A DNA stretch of 64,000 nucleotides from JBGSKV01 sp041740975 (lineage in GTDB: Bacteria; Bdellovibrionota_B; Oligoflexia; Oligoflexales; JALZUQ01), in the NCBI GenBank assembly GCA_041740975.1, contig JBGSKV010000038.1:25318-89317 (forward strand), written 5' to 3'. Below are positions 7,387 through 14,969 of this stretch, piece by piece. The position numbers and the translations under genes are program-made. The notes beneath the pieces are model-generated. The model was given only the letters and a program-made list of their open reading frames with translations, ran no database searches and had not been told where the DNA came from. Numbering within the stretch: position 1 is the stretch's first letter; the number at the start of each line of letters is the position of its first letter.

Positions 7387-9246
7387 ATGGGTTACACACA
7401 CTACATTTTGACGGCCACAAGTTTACTGTTACTGATTGGCTGCAAATCAAATTTGACTTCCGATACCCAATTGCAAGCCTATCAAAGTGGAACCTCTCAA
7501 TCAGGTTTAGATGTGGCGATTAGAGATAATTTGCGAAAACTAGTCGGAAGTCTAACCGATAAAAAACACAGCATGGAAGGCGGAGCATACATCACAACCG
7601 TATCTTCGGCGTCGGTTGGCTCTCTAATAGAAAGCAGCAGTAGCTTAACGATCCCTGTTAACCTCAATATAAATGTGTCGGCAAGCAGCTCACAGCGTAT
7701 CCCCTTGGGTGCGAGTGCGGGCGGAAACTTATACTTCAACGGCACCGCACAGGCATTGATTAAGCTGCACTCCAATGGAGGCAAGGCTGATGTGAGCTTG
7801 GCAGGCATTAGCTGGCCAAAGCCACTGAAAGGCAACGCCCGCGTCTGGACAAACGCAAAGTTAGCACGAGCAACCGTGCTTAGAAAAGCTCAGGAACAAG
7901 CCAACGCAATGATTCCATCGAGCATTGGTAAAATAAAGCGACAAGTTGAGTCTTTGTTTTCTGAACAAATGAACAGTTCGATTGCCCAACTTCGCCCGAC
8001 GTTACGCCAGTTTTTTGCGGACGTTGAAGAAGCGACGGGACTGTCTCCGCAGTTCTGGGGTCGAGACGGTATTGCGCATGTCTCTGCAGCCATCGCCGGG
8101 CCTTCGACGTCATCACCAAAAATGCCAAGCGGAAAAGATATTGGTGTTTCCGTCAATCAAGAGTTGTTAGCCAAAGTTGTCGCTAAGCAAATCTCCGGCA
8201 AAACCCAATCGCCCGACGAGCTACGACTCAATATCTGCAAATCGTTCAAAGCGACGCAAATGGAAGGATGCCAGGCGCGAAGCAGTCAAAAACCAATCAA
8301 GATGCAAATGAAATTTCCGGAAGATCCTGCGGCATTTAGGTTTTCTGATGATCGCATGCTGCTCAATTTGACGTTTAAAATTATTGCTTCCACCACTTCT
8401 GATTTTGGAATTATGAACTCAGACGATTGGAGCAAAATACCCACTGTCAACAAGTCAAACGCACCACTAACGGTGGGAGGATCAAAGTCAGACATCGAAA
8501 GAGACGCCTCTAAAAAACCTAAGCTTACTCATATAACGCCTTACGCGACAGTGTCGGTGGCTTATAACAAAAGCACGCGCAAATTTGATCGCGACAGTAT
8601 TTCCGTGACATTGGAAAAAACAGAAGATGACAACGGCGTCCCTCAGTTATTGTCAGAGTTTTATCGGGGAGCATTGATCACTGGTATCAAGAAGCAATTT
8701 GCCGATATCGCGCCATCGTGGTTGGGCATTCCGACGATTCCTGTCTTTCTCCTTAAACCGGGAAGTTCAGAAACTTATTTGGTGAAGGATCCTAAGAACG
8801 ATTTCGGAGCGCGTAATGGCTGGCTTTATTCTTTCTACGGACAGTGCAACCAAAGCATAGACGCTCTTGGCATTAGTGTAGAAACAACACCGCACTCAAA
8901 GGGCAAGAATGTACTCCGCGTGACTTCAGTTCGCAACGGATCTCCAGCCGATGTGGCCGAAGTTGTCAGTTATGGTCAAGGCTATATCACCGGCGAGCCG
9001 ACGGCCGACTACAAACCAGGCTCGGGCATCATGAAGGGTGATATTATTTACTTGGTAGACAAGGAATACACTTATATCCGAGACGCAAACGTCTTCAATA
9101 CGATGATCAATACCCGCAGTACGATTCCCGACAAACGAGAAGTCGAACTCAAAATTGGTCGATACTTAAAGTTGCCTGATATGGACGAGGGTATTTGGAT
9201 TGATACAGATTTTAAAGTCAAATTGAACGCAACTTGCGGAACATAG
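7387..9246 (+). CDS. Large lipoprotein with C-terminal PDZ-like domain
   Basis: This is about 619 residues long, with signal 'LLLLIGC' and the acylated Cys near residue 20. The ~450-residue body is unassigned; part of it (around 'ARATVLRKAQEQANAMIPSS') looks helical. Near residues 495-600, 'LRVTSVRNGSPADVAEVVSYG', 'GIMKGDIIYLVDKEYTY' and a final beta strand look like a PDZ fold with the usual 'GSPA' and 'GDII' turns. The ATG at 7387 is preferred because GGGAG lies eight bases before it; the ATG at 7381 is too close. PDZ domains usually bind peptide C-termini or partner proteins, so a periplasmic scaffold or protease-associated role is possible. No catalytic residues are apparent. Confidence 0.7.
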   Translation: MGYTHYILTATSLLLLIGCKSNLTSDTQLQAYQSGTSQSGLDVAIRDNLRKLVGSLTDKKHSMEGGAYITTVSSASVGSLIESSSSLTIPVNLNINVSASSSQRIPLGASAGGNLYFNGTAQALIKLHSNGGKADVSLAGISWPKPLKGNARVWTNAKLARATVLRKAQEQANAMIPSSIGKIKRQVESLFSEQMNSSIAQLRPTLRQFFADVEEATGLSPQFWGRDGIAHVSAAIAGPSTSSPKMPSGKDIGVSVNQELLAKVVAKQISGKTQSPDELRLNICKSFKATQMEGCQARSSQKPIKMQMKFPEDPAAFRFSDDRMLLNLTFKIIASTTSDFGIMNSDDWSKIPTVNKSNAPLTVGGSKSDIERDASKKPKLTHITPYATVSVAYNKSTRKFDRDSISVTLEKTEDDNGVPQLLSEFYRGALITGIKKQFADIAPSWLGIPTIPVFLLKPGSSETYLVKDPKNDFGARNGWLYSFYGQCNQSIDALGISVETTPHSKGKNVLRVTSVRNGSPADVAEVVSYGQGYITGEPTADYKPGSGIMKGDIIYLVDKEYTYIRDANVFNTMINTRSTIPDKREVELKIGRYLKLPDMDEGIWIDTDFKVKLNATCGT

Positions 9247-9607
9247 CATCTCGCACCGAATACAAAAATTTGACTGCTGTAAAGAGCCCTGACGAAGAAA
9301 GCGCATGGTCAATGACATAACTTCGAGCCCCTGGCAGTAGCTGGATGTTCATAAATACAACAGACTTGCACCCGTTGTTTATATTCGGAAAAAAGAGGGG
9401 ATGCTCTCGTAGTTAGGTTTTTTCTGATGTCAAATAGGCCGCTCTAAAACACTAGATTAGTCGAACGGCCTCTTGCCATTACTTTTAGCAATGAATACTA
9501 TATCTTCCTGTATGGTGTGGTAGAAAACTTTTTCATGCCTGTGGAGAAGCAACATTCATTACTTAAAAAGTGGCTTTGTCAAAATTGCTGACGCTACGAT
9601 ATCCAAC
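9247..9607. other. Intergenic region
   Basis: About 360 bp lie between the PDZ lipoprotein and the carboxylase operon. There is a weak inverted repeat, AGGCCG ... CGGCCT (about 9436-9471), with a 24-base loop, not a convincing terminator. I see no coding frame or RNA gene. Confidence 0.5.
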
Positions 9608-10339
9608 TTGAGTTTATGCGCGAATAGGTATCACTCCAAAGCTGGATTACTTTTATGCCTCTTCTCAGTTCCCTTTCTAGCTTGCCAAACCACTGAACCC
9701 AAAATCTATGGTGTAAGCGAATCATACGCGGCGCATGTCCCGGCCAGAATCGCCGTCATGAATTGCTTAAACTTAGACGACCAAGCGTCTACGTCCGTAT
9801 CCGGCGGTCTTTGCGCTTCTTACAATAAATTTGTTTCCACTGGATTTACTGATCAAAAGTTTATGCGCGGATACAGCGCGACCGCGGTAAGCCAACTTCT
9901 AAAACGCGCGAAACAAAGTCAGCTGAATGATTCGTGGCAAAGTTATTTTGATCCCTTAGTCGGCGCTAAGAAAAGCGCTGGTGATATCATCACTTTCTAC
10001 AAGACACAGATTCAACCGCAAGCCAGTTGGAGGCATTGGTTGATGCAAATGAGCAAGAATACCCGTTTATCTGATGCCCTTTTGATCCCCTTGATCGCCG
10101 ATGCGGACGACACCGTCATTCAAGACAAAGATCTCAAGTTGCAAAAGAAATCAGCCGAAATTCTTAGCCTTCTTATTGACACCGAGACCGGAAATTTGAT
10201 TTGGACAGGCGGACGAAAAGCCTCGATGAGTCTTTCGGCACTGTCCGGAGCTCAACCTAGCCAACCATCGCTGGAAGATTTGGAAGCGCGCCTATTTTTT
10301 ACCGACCATTGGTTTGAATTTCCAGGAAGGGTTCATTAA
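9608..10339 (+). CDS. Putative lipoprotein heading the carboxylase operon
   Basis: This 243-residue frame begins at a TTG and encodes a signal ending in 'FLAC' (Cys near residue 26). No in-frame ATG lies before the signal peptide, so TTG is the most likely start. The mature part begins with a strand-like 'ARIAVMNC' and ends with 'LIDTETGNLIWTGGRKASM', which resembles the end of CsgG/TolB-N-like or DUF799-type lipoproteins. That likeness is weak. The carboxyltransferase gene starts three bases after its stop, so they are co-transcribed, but no functional link to the carboxylase is evident. Confidence 0.65.
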   Translation: MSLCANRYHSKAGLLLCLFSVPFLACQTTEPKIYGVSESYAAHVPARIAVMNCLNLDDQASTSVSGGLCASYNKFVSTGFTDQKFMRGYSATAVSQLLKRAKQSQLNDSWQSYFDPLVGAKKSAGDIITFYKTQIQPQASWRHWLMQMSKNTRLSDALLIPLIADADDTVIQDKDLKLQKKSAEILSLLIDTETGNLIWTGGRKASMSLSALSGAQPSQPSLEDLEARLFFTDHWFEFPGRVH

Positions 10340-10342
10340 GAC

Positions 10343-11887
10343 ATGGAAAAAAGTCATCCGAAATCGCAACTGACGACATTTCGTTCCCAAACATTATTGG
10401 GTGGCGGACAAGATAAGATTGATGCGCAGCATAAACGCGGCAAGATGACTGCTCGCGAACGCGTTGAGTTTTTGATGGATCCCGGATCGTTTATTGAGTT
10501 CGACGCTTTTGTCACGCATGACTGCATAGACTTCGGCATGGCCGACAAGAAAATACTCGGAGACGGCGTCATCACCGGGATGGGGACGATTGACGGACGA
10601 AACACCTATATTTTTGCACAGGACTTTACCGTTTTTGGCGGTAGCCTGAGCCAGATGATGGCCAGAAAAATCTGTAAAGTCATGGACTTGGCGGTACAAA
10701 ATGGCGCGCCGATCATCGGAATCAACGACTCCGGGGGTGCGCGCATTCAAGAAGGTGTCGCTTCTTTGGGTGGGTACGCCGATATTTTTTTCCGCAACGT
10801 ACAGGCCAGCGGCGTGATTCCGCAGTTTTCTTTAGTCATGGGACCTTGTGCCGGTGGTGCGGTGTATTCTCCGGCGATCACCGACTTTATTTTGATGGTC
10901 GAACAGACCAGTCATATGTTTATCACCGGACCGGATGTTATCAAGACGGTTACGGGTGAAGAAGTGGATTTTGAGGATTTGGGTGGCGCGGCGGTGCATT
11001 GCCAAGACAGTGGCGTTGCGGATCTGAAGTCGCCAAGCGAAGCGGATGCGCTGCAAGCTTTCAAAACTCTTTTCAGTTATTTACCTTCGAATAATTTAGA
11101 ATCTCCCCCATCAACCACGGAATTTTCCGCTCCAGCCTCAGACAAGTTGAGTGCTTTGGTCCCCGAAAATGCCAACCAACCTTATGATGCGAGGCAGTTG
11201 ATTCGCAGTATTGTCGATGTGGATTCTTTTTTTGAAATGAAACCTGACTTCGCGCCCAATATCACGACCGGCTTTGCTCGTCTGGCAGGACAATCCGTCG
11301 GTATTCTCGCCAATAATCCAGCCCATTTGGCCGGTGTCCTCGATATTAATAGTTCGGTCAAAGCCGCGCGATTCGTACGATTCTGCGACGCGTTCAATAT
11401 TCCGCTGGTGACGTTTGTGGATGTCCCTGGTTTTTTGCCAGGTACTCAGCAAGAGTACGGCGGCATCATTCGCCATGGCGCGAAACTTTTATACGCGTAC
11501 TCTGAAGCCACCGTTCCCAAATTAGCCGTTATCATTCGTAAGGCTTATGGCGGTGCATATGATGTTATGAGCTCCAAACATATCGGCGCGGATTTGAACC
11601 TGGCTTGGCCAGGTGCAGAGATTGCCGTCATGGGCGCCGAAGGCGCGTGCAATGTAATCTTTCGTGCCGAAATCAAAGCTGCGAAAGATCCGGCGGCAAA
11701 GCGAAAAGAACTGACGGACGACTACGCGAAAACATTTGCCAATCCATATATCGCCGCCAGCCGCGGTTATATCGACGCGGTGATTTTTCCGGAAGAGACG
11801 CGCGACTATTTGATTAGGGGTTTGGCAGCGATGAAAACCAAACGCGTCCAACGCCCGAAGCGCAAGCATGGCAATATTCCACTTTAA
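10343..11887 (+). CDS. Acyl-CoA carboxylase, carboxyltransferase (beta) subunit
   Basis: This is 514 residues, the usual length of PccB/MmdA-type carboxyltransferases. It moves CO2 from carboxybiotin to an acyl-CoA, most often propionyl-CoA (giving methylmalonyl-CoA) or acetyl-CoA. Crotonase-fold landmarks are present in both halves: 'RERVEFLMDPGSF' near the N-terminus, 'GINDSGGARIQEGV' and 'GPCAGGAVYSP' for the first oxyanion hole, and 'VDVPGFLPGTQQE' and 'RKAYGGAYDVM' for the second. The biotin carboxylase and biotin carrier follow in the same transcript. Substrate length cannot be read from the sequence; propionyl-CoA is the most common for this architecture. Confidence 0.93.
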   Translation: MEKSHPKSQLTTFRSQTLLGGGQDKIDAQHKRGKMTARERVEFLMDPGSFIEFDAFVTHDCIDFGMADKKILGDGVITGMGTIDGRNTYIFAQDFTVFGGSLSQMMARKICKVMDLAVQNGAPIIGINDSGGARIQEGVASLGGYADIFFRNVQASGVIPQFSLVMGPCAGGAVYSPAITDFILMVEQTSHMFITGPDVIKTVTGEEVDFEDLGGAAVHCQDSGVADLKSPSEADALQAFKTLFSYLPSNNLESPPSTTEFSAPASDKLSALVPENANQPYDARQLIRSIVDVDSFFEMKPDFAPNITTGFARLAGQSVGILANNPAHLAGVLDINSSVKAARFVRFCDAFNIPLVTFVDVPGFLPGTQQEYGGIIRHGAKLLYAYSEATVPKLAVIIRKAYGGAYDVMSSKHIGADLNLAWPGAEIAVMGAEGACNVIFRAEIKAAKDPAAKRKELTDDYAKTFANPYIAASRGYIDAVIFPEETRDYLIRGLAAMKTKRVQRPKRKHGNIPL

Positions 11888-11912
11888 TTTTTTTAATGGA
11901 AAAGGCATCTCA

Positions 11913-13424
11913 GTGTTCAATCGAGTGTTCATTGCAAATCGAGGCGAAATAGCAGTTCGTATCATTCGCTGCTTGCGCGAGATGGGTGTCGAGTCGGTTG
12001 TCGGTTACTCCGATCCAGACCAGTACAGTATGGCGACACAGATGGCGGATTTTGCTGTTCCACTCAATGGTACCAGCTCAGCCGATACGTACTTACACAT
12101 TCCAAAGCTCATCGAAGCCATCAAAAAAACAAAATCGGAAGCTGTGCATCCTGGCTACGGCTTTTTGTCTGAGAATGCAGAGTTTGCCGAAGCCGTTAAA
12201 AAAACGGGCGCCGTATTTATTGGACCCTCACCGCAGGCCATTCGCAGCATGGGCGACAAAGTTGAAGCCAAATCCATTATGCAGGCGCAAGGTATTCCGA
12301 TAGTTCCCGGAGTGACAACTGCCCTAGAAGATCTGTCCCATCTCAAAAAAGCTGCCAAAGACATCGGCTTTCCATTGATTCTCAAAGCAGCGGCGGGGGG
12401 CGGCGGGCGTGGTATGCGTGTCGTCCACGAAGAAAGTGAACTCGAGAAAGCTTTCGAAGCTTGCAAGCGTGAAGCGCAGGCCTACTTCAGTAACCCAGCC
12501 ATTTTTTGTGAGCGCTATATTCAGAATCCCCGCCACATTGAATTTCAAGTTCTCTTAGATCACAAACAAAATGGTGTGCATTTGTTTGAGCGCGACTGCA
12601 GTATCCAACGTCGCCATCAAAAGCTAGTCGAAGAAGCTCCTAGCCAATATCTCAACGCTGCCCAGCGCGAAAAACTCGGAGCCCTCGCTGTCAAAGCAGC
12701 GCAGGCCGTAAAATACAGTGGCGCCGGTACGGTCGAGTTTATTTGTGAGTCGCCCGACAAAGCCTATTTTATGGAAATGAATACACGCATTCAGGTGGAG
12801 CATCCCGTCACGGAAGCCATCACGGGTGTGGATTTGATTCGCCAGCAGTTATTGGTGGCTTCGGGTGAATCGTTGCAACTCAAACAAAACGATATTCAGA
12901 TACGTGGCTGGGCCATCGAATGTCGCATTAACGCTGAGGATCCGGCCCATGATTTTCGTCCTCATGCTGGCAAGGTCCGTAAATTAGAATTTCCAAGTGG
13001 ACCGTTTGTCCGCATCGATACATATTTACGTCAAGGCGACAGCGTGCCCGAGACGTACGACTCGATGATTGCCAAATTCATCGTTTGGGGTGAAGACCGT
13101 GATCAAGCCATCGCACGCATGCTTCGCGCTTTGGCCGAAACCAGACTCGAGGGAATTCCCACGACTATCAAGTTTCATGAAGCTTTGTTCAGTATGAAAG
13201 ATTTTCGCGACAGTAAGTTCGATACGAACTTTATTGAAAAAAACTACGACTCTCTTAAAACCAGTATGAATTCTGCAGAAAACGTCGATGAAATTAGCTT
13301 GCTTTTAGCGAGCCTGTTGGCTCAGTCGCACTCGCAGCCAGTGACCTTGACGGGCGGACATCAGAATCCAGTTTCTCAGTGGCAAAACGCCGCGCGCCGT
13401 GAGGGGGTTCAGACCAACTCATGA
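11913..13424 (+). CDS. Acyl-CoA carboxylase, biotin carboxylase subunit
   Basis: This is 503 residues from the GTG at 11913, chosen because the product then begins 'FNRVFIANRGEIA', the invariant start of biotin carboxylases. An ATG at 11868 would add a 15-residue tail overlapping the previous gene. ATP-grasp features are clear: 'HPGYGFLSENAEFA', the Gly-rich loop 'KAAAGGGGRGMRVV', 'FEMNTRIQVEHPVTE' (as 'FMEMNTRIQVEHPVTE') and 'AIECRINAEDP'. It carboxylates biotin with ATP and bicarbonate. In many propionyl-CoA carboxylases this domain is fused to the biotin carrier; here the carrier is a separate gene overlapping by 4 bp. Confidence 0.94.
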   Translation: MFNRVFIANRGEIAVRIIRCLREMGVESVVGYSDPDQYSMATQMADFAVPLNGTSSADTYLHIPKLIEAIKKTKSEAVHPGYGFLSENAEFAEAVKKTGAVFIGPSPQAIRSMGDKVEAKSIMQAQGIPIVPGVTTALEDLSHLKKAAKDIGFPLILKAAAGGGGRGMRVVHEESELEKAFEACKREAQAYFSNPAIFCERYIQNPRHIEFQVLLDHKQNGVHLFERDCSIQRRHQKLVEEAPSQYLNAAQREKLGALAVKAAQAVKYSGAGTVEFICESPDKAYFMEMNTRIQVEHPVTEAITGVDLIRQQLLVASGESLQLKQNDIQIRGWAIECRINAEDPAHDFRPHAGKVRKLEFPSGPFVRIDTYLRQGDSVPETYDSMIAKFIVWGEDRDQAIARMLRALAETRLEGIPTTIKFHEALFSMKDFRDSKFDTNFIEKNYDSLKTSMNSAENVDEISLLLASLLAQSHSQPVTLTGGHQNPVSQWQNAARREGVQTNS

Positions 13425-13984
13425 AATGGACCCAAATCACAAAAACTGAAAAGCAAAAGAATCTCAAAATCGAGCTACCTTCCCAGATAGTCGACAACCA
13501 AATTTTCGAGGTGAGCCTAGGCGACAAAAAAATAGAATGTCGATGGGATCGCTGGCACGGCGTGCTGAGTGTCATCGATGACGATATTTCCAAACAATAC
13601 CGGGTACGCGCCAGCTCCGTGCAAAAAAATGCCGGCGGTGACTATGATGTGACATTAGAATATATTTCCCCGGGTAAGACGGTTGCTACCAATGTCGGAG
13701 TCGTCATGGGTCTTGACTCACCGGGACGCGAACAACGCCAAAAAATCACTGGGAAAAGTGGCTTTGTTCTAAAATCACCAATGAACGGAAAAGTACTCGA
13801 AATTGCCGTAAAAATCGGCCAAAAAGTAGAGACGGGGCAAGTGTTAGTCGTCATAGAAGCCATGAAAATGGAAAATACGATCATCGCCGAACATGAAGGT
13901 ACGATTGAATCCATTCAAACGGAAAAGAACGCCGTCGTCACGGCGGGCCAAGTTCTTATCAAAGCCAAATCGGTTTCCTCATGA
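13421..13984 (+). CDS. Biotin carboxyl carrier subunit
   Basis: This is a 187-residue protein. Its last ~75 residues are a biotinyl domain with the acceptor Lys (about 149) in 'EAMKMEN' and the typical 'SPMNGKV' entry. The N-terminal ~110 residues resemble the linker/BT segment that joins biotin carboxylase to the carrier in fused alpha subunits. The start ATG overlaps the stop of the biotin carboxylase gene (ATGA), which suggests coupled translation of a split alpha subunit. Confidence 0.9.
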   Translation: MKWTQITKTEKQKNLKIELPSQIVDNQIFEVSLGDKKIECRWDRWHGVLSVIDDDISKQYRVRASSVQKNAGGDYDVTLEYISPGKTVATNVGVVMGLDSPGREQRQKITGKSGFVLKSPMNGKVLEIAVKIGQKVETGQVLVVIEAMKMENTIIAEHEGTIESIQTEKNAVVTAGQVLIKAKSVSS

Positions 13985-14505
13985 AGTTAAGAGATCCATG
14001 GTTTGTGTATGCGGCGACGGGTCTCGGCATTGGTCGTTTGCCGGGTCTTGCCAATCTGCCGCGCATTGGCAATATTACCAAAGAAAAACGCCTACCGCGA
14101 TTTGCGCAGATTCCCAAAATGCCGGGAACATGGGGATCGCTCTTAGGGCTTCCTCTGGCATGGTTTATCCAACCATTGGGAATCCAAATTGTCGCGATTT
14201 CGATTGCGGCATTATTTATATTTAGCATGTATGTCATCGCAAAAACGGAGGCGTACTGGGGACGTCACGATGCGCCACAAATTGTCATCGACGAAGTTCT
14301 TGGCCAATATATTGGCGTGGTTTTTCTGCCGCCCAATCTAGCGCTCTATTTGCTGGGTTTTATCATTTTTCGCTTTTTTGATATTCGCAAGCCTTTTTTT
14401 ATCGGCTGGTTGGACCGAAAACTGCCTGGTGCATGGGGAACATTGCTTGATGACGTCGCAGCGGGCGTGGTCACGGCTTTACTTCTCATTTTGATGCCGG
14501 TATAA
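13981..14505 (+). CDS. pgpA: Phosphatidylglycerophosphatase A
   Basis: This 174-residue membrane enzyme matches PgpA, which dephosphorylates phosphatidylglycerol phosphate at the inner membrane. The family signature is visible as 'MPGTWGSLLGLP', 'APQIVIDEVLGQYI' and 'FRFFDIRKPFFIGWLDR', followed by 'GAWGTLLDDVAAGV'. Four hydrophobic segments are present. The ATG overlaps the preceding stop by 4 bp. The N-terminal ~40 residues before 'PGTWG' are longer than in enterobacterial PgpA. Confidence 0.92.
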   Translation: MKLRDPWFVYAATGLGIGRLPGLANLPRIGNITKEKRLPRFAQIPKMPGTWGSLLGLPLAWFIQPLGIQIVAISIAALFIFSMYVIAKTEAYWGRHDAPQIVIDEVLGQYIGVVFLPPNLALYLLGFIIFRFFDIRKPFFIGWLDRKLPGAWGTLLDDVAAGVVTALLLILMPV

Positions 14506-14547
14506 AAGATCACCGATTTTTTTCGACTAATGTTGAGGAGCGAACCA

Positions 14548-14967
14548 TTGGAAAAGACACTTTCGATTATTAAACCTGATGGCGTTCGGCGCAATCTCAT
14601 TGGCAGCATTGTTGCCAAGTTTGAAGAAGCCGATCTAAAAATTGCCGCCATGCAAATGAAATGGCTGTCGACTCGTGAAGCGGAAGGCTTTTATGCCGTT
14701 CACAAAGCGCGTCCTTTTTTCGGCGAGCTTGTCGAGTACATGACTTCTGGCCCTGTCGTTGTGATGGTGCTGGAAGGTAAGAATGCCGTGAAACGCAACC
14801 GTGAAATCATGGGCGCTACCAATCCAAAAGATGCCGACAAGGGAACGATTCGTGCAGAGTTTGGTATTGATATCGGGCAAAACACTGTGCACGGTTCGGA
14901 TGCAACTGAAACTGCCGAAGTGGAAGTGAGTTACTTCTTTCCTGGCACTCAAATTATGGCTGATTAA
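14548..14967 (+). CDS. ndk: Nucleoside diphosphate kinase
   Basis: This is 139 residues from a TTG at 14548 preceded by GAGGAG at 14534-14539. The ATG at 14530 has no such site and would add a non-homologous tail. The product starts 'EKTLSIIKPDGV', typical of Ndk, and has the active-site His (about 115) in 'NTVHGSDATETA' and the 'MGATNPKDA' loop. The enzyme balances NTP pools through a phospho-His intermediate. It lies between pgpA and tex in the operon. Confidence 0.96.
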   Translation: MEKTLSIIKPDGVRRNLIGSIVAKFEEADLKIAAMQMKWLSTREAEGFYAVHKARPFFGELVEYMTSGPVVVMVLEGKNAVKRNREIMGATNPKDADKGTIRAEFGIDIGQNTVHGSDATETAEVEVSYFFPGTQIMAD

Positions 14968-14969
14968 AC

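Noticed and set aside
9436..9471. AGGCCG/CGGCCT inverted repeat as a terminator.
   Set aside because: Six-bp stem with a 24-base loop and no T run.
11522..11965. 147-codon minus-strand frame.
   Set aside because: Antisense to the carboxyltransferase gene.
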